From the NCBI RefSeq assembly GCF_035762065.1, contig NZ_DASTPW010000044.1, positions 1 to 64,000 on the forward strand: a DNA stretch of 64,000 nucleotides, in the 5' to 3' direction. This DNA is from Methylibium sp035762065. GTDB lineage: Bacteria; Pseudomonadota; Gammaproteobacteria; Burkholderiales; Burkholderiaceae_C. This document shows, piece by piece, positions 62,541 to 64,000 of the stretch (positions are counted from its first letter, which is position 1; every line of letters begins with the position of its first letter). A program made the translations under genes and the position numbers. The notes under the pieces are model-generated. The model saw only the letters and a program-made list of their open reading frames with translations. It did no database searches and had not been told where the DNA came from.

Positions 62541-63043
62541 CGGGCCTCCAGGGATCGGATGGCAGTGGGCGTGAGCCGTGCGGCAGCCGCAAGCACGCGC
62601 TGCACGTAGCCGTGCTTGAAGCCGGTGGCGAAGTTGCCGCTGTAGTAGCAGGACAGTCCCTGTCTCAATGCCAGCTGGGTGGCGGGCTGCGCAGGGCCAA
62701 CGCGACTCGAGGCGCGAGTCACGCAATCACCGAGGACCGTCTGCATCGCACGAAGGTTGACGCACGGATCGAACGCGCTGTCGATACTCAAGCCCAGGCG
62801 CTCGAAGTTGCGGACGTTGATCTGGGTCAGCCCGACGCTGAAGTTCCAGCCTTCCGCATGAAGCGCACGCGCGGTCGCAACCGCCTCGACTCGGCTCTTG
62901 GGTTGCCGGAGCAGACCGCCTCCGACGACACCAATCGCATGTGCGTTCAAGCCGCTTTCGACCATGGCGAGTGCCTGCGCCGTCTGCACGTTGACCAGCG
63001 GTGCGCAGATGAGCACGAGTGCCTGGAAAGCCGTGATGTCCAT
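62537..63043 (-). CDS. virB1: VirB1-like lytic transglycosylase
   Basis: A 168-residue murein hydrolase that opens a path for the channel. Catalytic Glu29 is in ALAMVESGLN; the GLTQINVRNF motif follows, and then a Cys pair. No clear signal peptide is seen, though the N-terminus is hydrophobic. It overlaps virB2 by 4 bases and follows the TrbM-like gene by 6 bases. Confidence 0.85.
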   Translation of the reverse strand: MDITAFQALVLICAPLVNVQTAQALAMVESGLNAHAIGVVGGGLLRQPKSRVEAVATARALHAEGWNFSVGLTQINVRNFERLGLSIDSAFDPCVNLRAMQTVLGDCVTRASSRVGPAQPATQLALRQGLSCYYSGNFATGFKHGYVQRVLAAAARLTPTAIRSLEAR

Positions 63044-63049
63044 GGCCGA

Positions 63050-63640
63050 TCACCGGTCCGCGTCGGCTGCAAGCGGCGCTGGCTGGGCAGACAGCCAGGC
63101 AGCGTGATCGTCGTCGAAGCGTGTGTCCCAGCGGCCCAGTTGTGCCTTGGCGGCGGGGCTGAACTCGGTCACTGCGTCGCCCGACGTGCTCCACCAGGTG
63201 CGCGAGAAGAGGGCGCCTCCGACCGAGACCGAGATCGCGCCGCTGTAGTCGCACCGGTAGCGCGGGCCGCTCGGCAACTCGATCACATGCGTGTACTGCG
63301 GTGGGCAGTTTGCAGGTGCGTGGGCCGGCGAGTGCTCGGCCGAGTTGCCAGCACCTGCCATCCGGCAGACGGGGAACGGCTTGCCCCTGGAAAGGTCTCG
63401 GAGCACCTGCTGCACCGGCGGGACACACTGCGGTATGGAGCGCCAGTTCGAGCTTGCCATGCACAGCAGGACCTCGCAGCCATCGACTGCGCTTGCGAAT
63501 CGGGGCCACGCGATGGCGACCAGAAGTGCGGTCACCAGGAAGTGAGGCCGCCAGAGCCTCATGCGAGACGACAACCGCAGATTGCCGGGTGCGTGGCCTG
63601 TACTCATCCCCCCCGCGGTACGGTGCGTCGAAGTGGACAT
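63050..63640 (-). CDS. TrbM-like secreted protein, first gene of the transfer operon
   Basis: A 196-residue protein with a membrane or signal helix (about 33-50) and a mature Cys motif region: CEVLLCMASSNW and QCVPPVQQVLRDLSRGKPFPVC. This is reminiscent of the TrbM family (C-x4-C ... C ... C) of conjugation systems, but similarity is modest. GGGAGAGG lies just before the ATG, a strong start. It opens the transfer operon. Confidence 0.6.
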   Translation of the reverse strand: MSTSTHRTAGGMSTGHAPGNLRLSSRMRLWRPHFLVTALLVAIAWPRFASAVDGCEVLLCMASSNWRSIPQCVPPVQQVLRDLSRGKPFPVCRMAGAGNSAEHSPAHAPANCPPQYTHVIELPSGPRYRCDYSGAISVSVGGALFSRTWWSTSGDAVTEFSPAAKAQLGRWDTRFDDDHAAWLSAQPAPLAADADR

Positions 63641-63954
63641 GGCGCCTCTCCCTTGGTCCGTTGAGTGCAGCCGACTCATGTGCCGCAGGAAGCGGTGTCG
63701 GCAGAGAAACTCTAGAACCCGATATGGACCGCGCCGCTGCTGGATTTGGCTTCGTTTCCAGCCTGTGTCCCGCCGGCGATCGACGCGGCCAAATGGGGAC
63801 CAAGCAACGGTTGCTGGGCCGAGCACGCTGCACGCGACCAACGCCTGTTCGTCCGCGGCGCAAGAGTTCATGCCGCAAGACGGGCGCGATCCCGAAGCCG
63901 ACGAAGTCGTGAGCAAGCGTGGCTCGAAGACCCGCCGGCACTACGATGTCGAAC
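63641..63954. other. Intergenic gap upstream of the transfer operon
   Basis: About 314 bases between the divergent transfer operon and the SRAP-like gene. No convincing gene was seen. It should hold the promoters of both; no operator or clear -10/-35 pair was recognised. Confidence 0.5.
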
Positions 63955-64000
63955 ATGTGCTACTCCGCGCAGATCTGGTCCGCATGGCGCAAGTTCGAGC
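63955..64000 (+). CDS. SRAP-like (YedK/HMCES family) protein, first 15 codons only
   Basis: The visible start reads MCYSAQIWSAWRKFE. SRAP proteins need Cys2 after Met removal to crosslink abasic sites in single-stranded DNA, and many bacterial ones open MCYSAQ. The rest is off the window, so the call rests on 15 residues. Such genes often travel with conjugative elements, where single-stranded DNA enters the cell. Confidence 0.5.
   Translation, partial: MCYSAQIWSAWRKFE

Overview
This window is high-GC DNA whose genes look like those of a Burkholderiales-type betaproteobacterium. The grounds are CzcI-, CopK- and CadR-like genes, DUF1173 and LPD7 transfer genes, and tightly overlapping operons. 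No rRNA, tRNA, replication initiator, integrase, transposase or CRISPR array was seen. The content fits an accessory element, either a conjugative plasmid or an integrative conjugative element, carrying metal and arsenic resistance. The recognisable gene at the left edge and the one at the right edge are both cut by the window.

1-11.1 kb is a copper block. A CopRS-type two-component system (3.3-5.5 kb) sits beside a minus-strand group of two small periplasmic proteins, an outer-membrane efflux lipoprotein and a Tat-exported multicopper oxidase. A copK-like gene diverges from copR. Two near-identical inverted repeats match the CusR/CopR box. A second copper circuit follows: a P1B ATPase with cueR behind it, divergent from copZ and a DUF4396-multicopper oxidase fusion, with one CueR-type box facing each way. 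11.1-21.0 kb is a long minus-strand cation-efflux operon: CDF transporter, Cys-rich 'GDCC' protein, czcI-like, outer-membrane factor, a 184-residue helper, membrane-fusion protein, HME-RND pump, a His-rich protein, a CzcD-type CDF, a lipoprotein and a small membrane protein. A ynfA-cadR pair diverges from it across a CadR/PbrR-like operator. 22.1-27.1 kb is an arsenic island (arsR, thiol-type arsC, aquaporin, glutaredoxin-type arsC, arsH, MFS exporter) with no arsB or acr3, ending in a decayed arsN-like acetyltransferase.

27.1-34.4 kb is the mobile backbone: a NYN/PIN-like protein, a hairpin-dense non-coding stretch, ssb, a DUF932 gene, then an stbABC-like operon (HTH protein, ParA-fold ATPase, coiled-coil membrane protein) divergent from a tandem ribbon-helix-helix protein and a MOBP-like relaxase. 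The 430-bp divergent gap carries a repeated GTC motif and a perfect hairpin, and is the best oriT/partition candidate. The layout mirrors plasmid R388.

34.4-47.7 kb is a cargo and defence region. It holds a TcmP/DUF5131 three-Cys-motif pair meeting tail to tail, a strong LexA box, a five-gene type III-like restriction-modification operon (Res, Mod, an unknown protein, a PD-(D/E)XK-like protein, a RelE-like/UvrD fusion), and an AbiEi-AbiEii pair. 47.7-63.6 kb is a complete minus-strand VirB/D4-type conjugation operon (TrbM-like, VirB1, B2, B3, B4, an unknown Cys-rich protein, B6, B5, B8, B9, B10, B11, D4) followed by an OmpA-like lipoprotein, an LPD7 protein and a DUF1173 protein. The right edge cuts the first codons of an SRAP-like gene.

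Taken together, the element encodes its own DNA processing, maintenance and mating channel. It gives its host copper, divalent-cation and arsenic resistance, and carries a defence-like cluster that is the most likely place for something undescribed.
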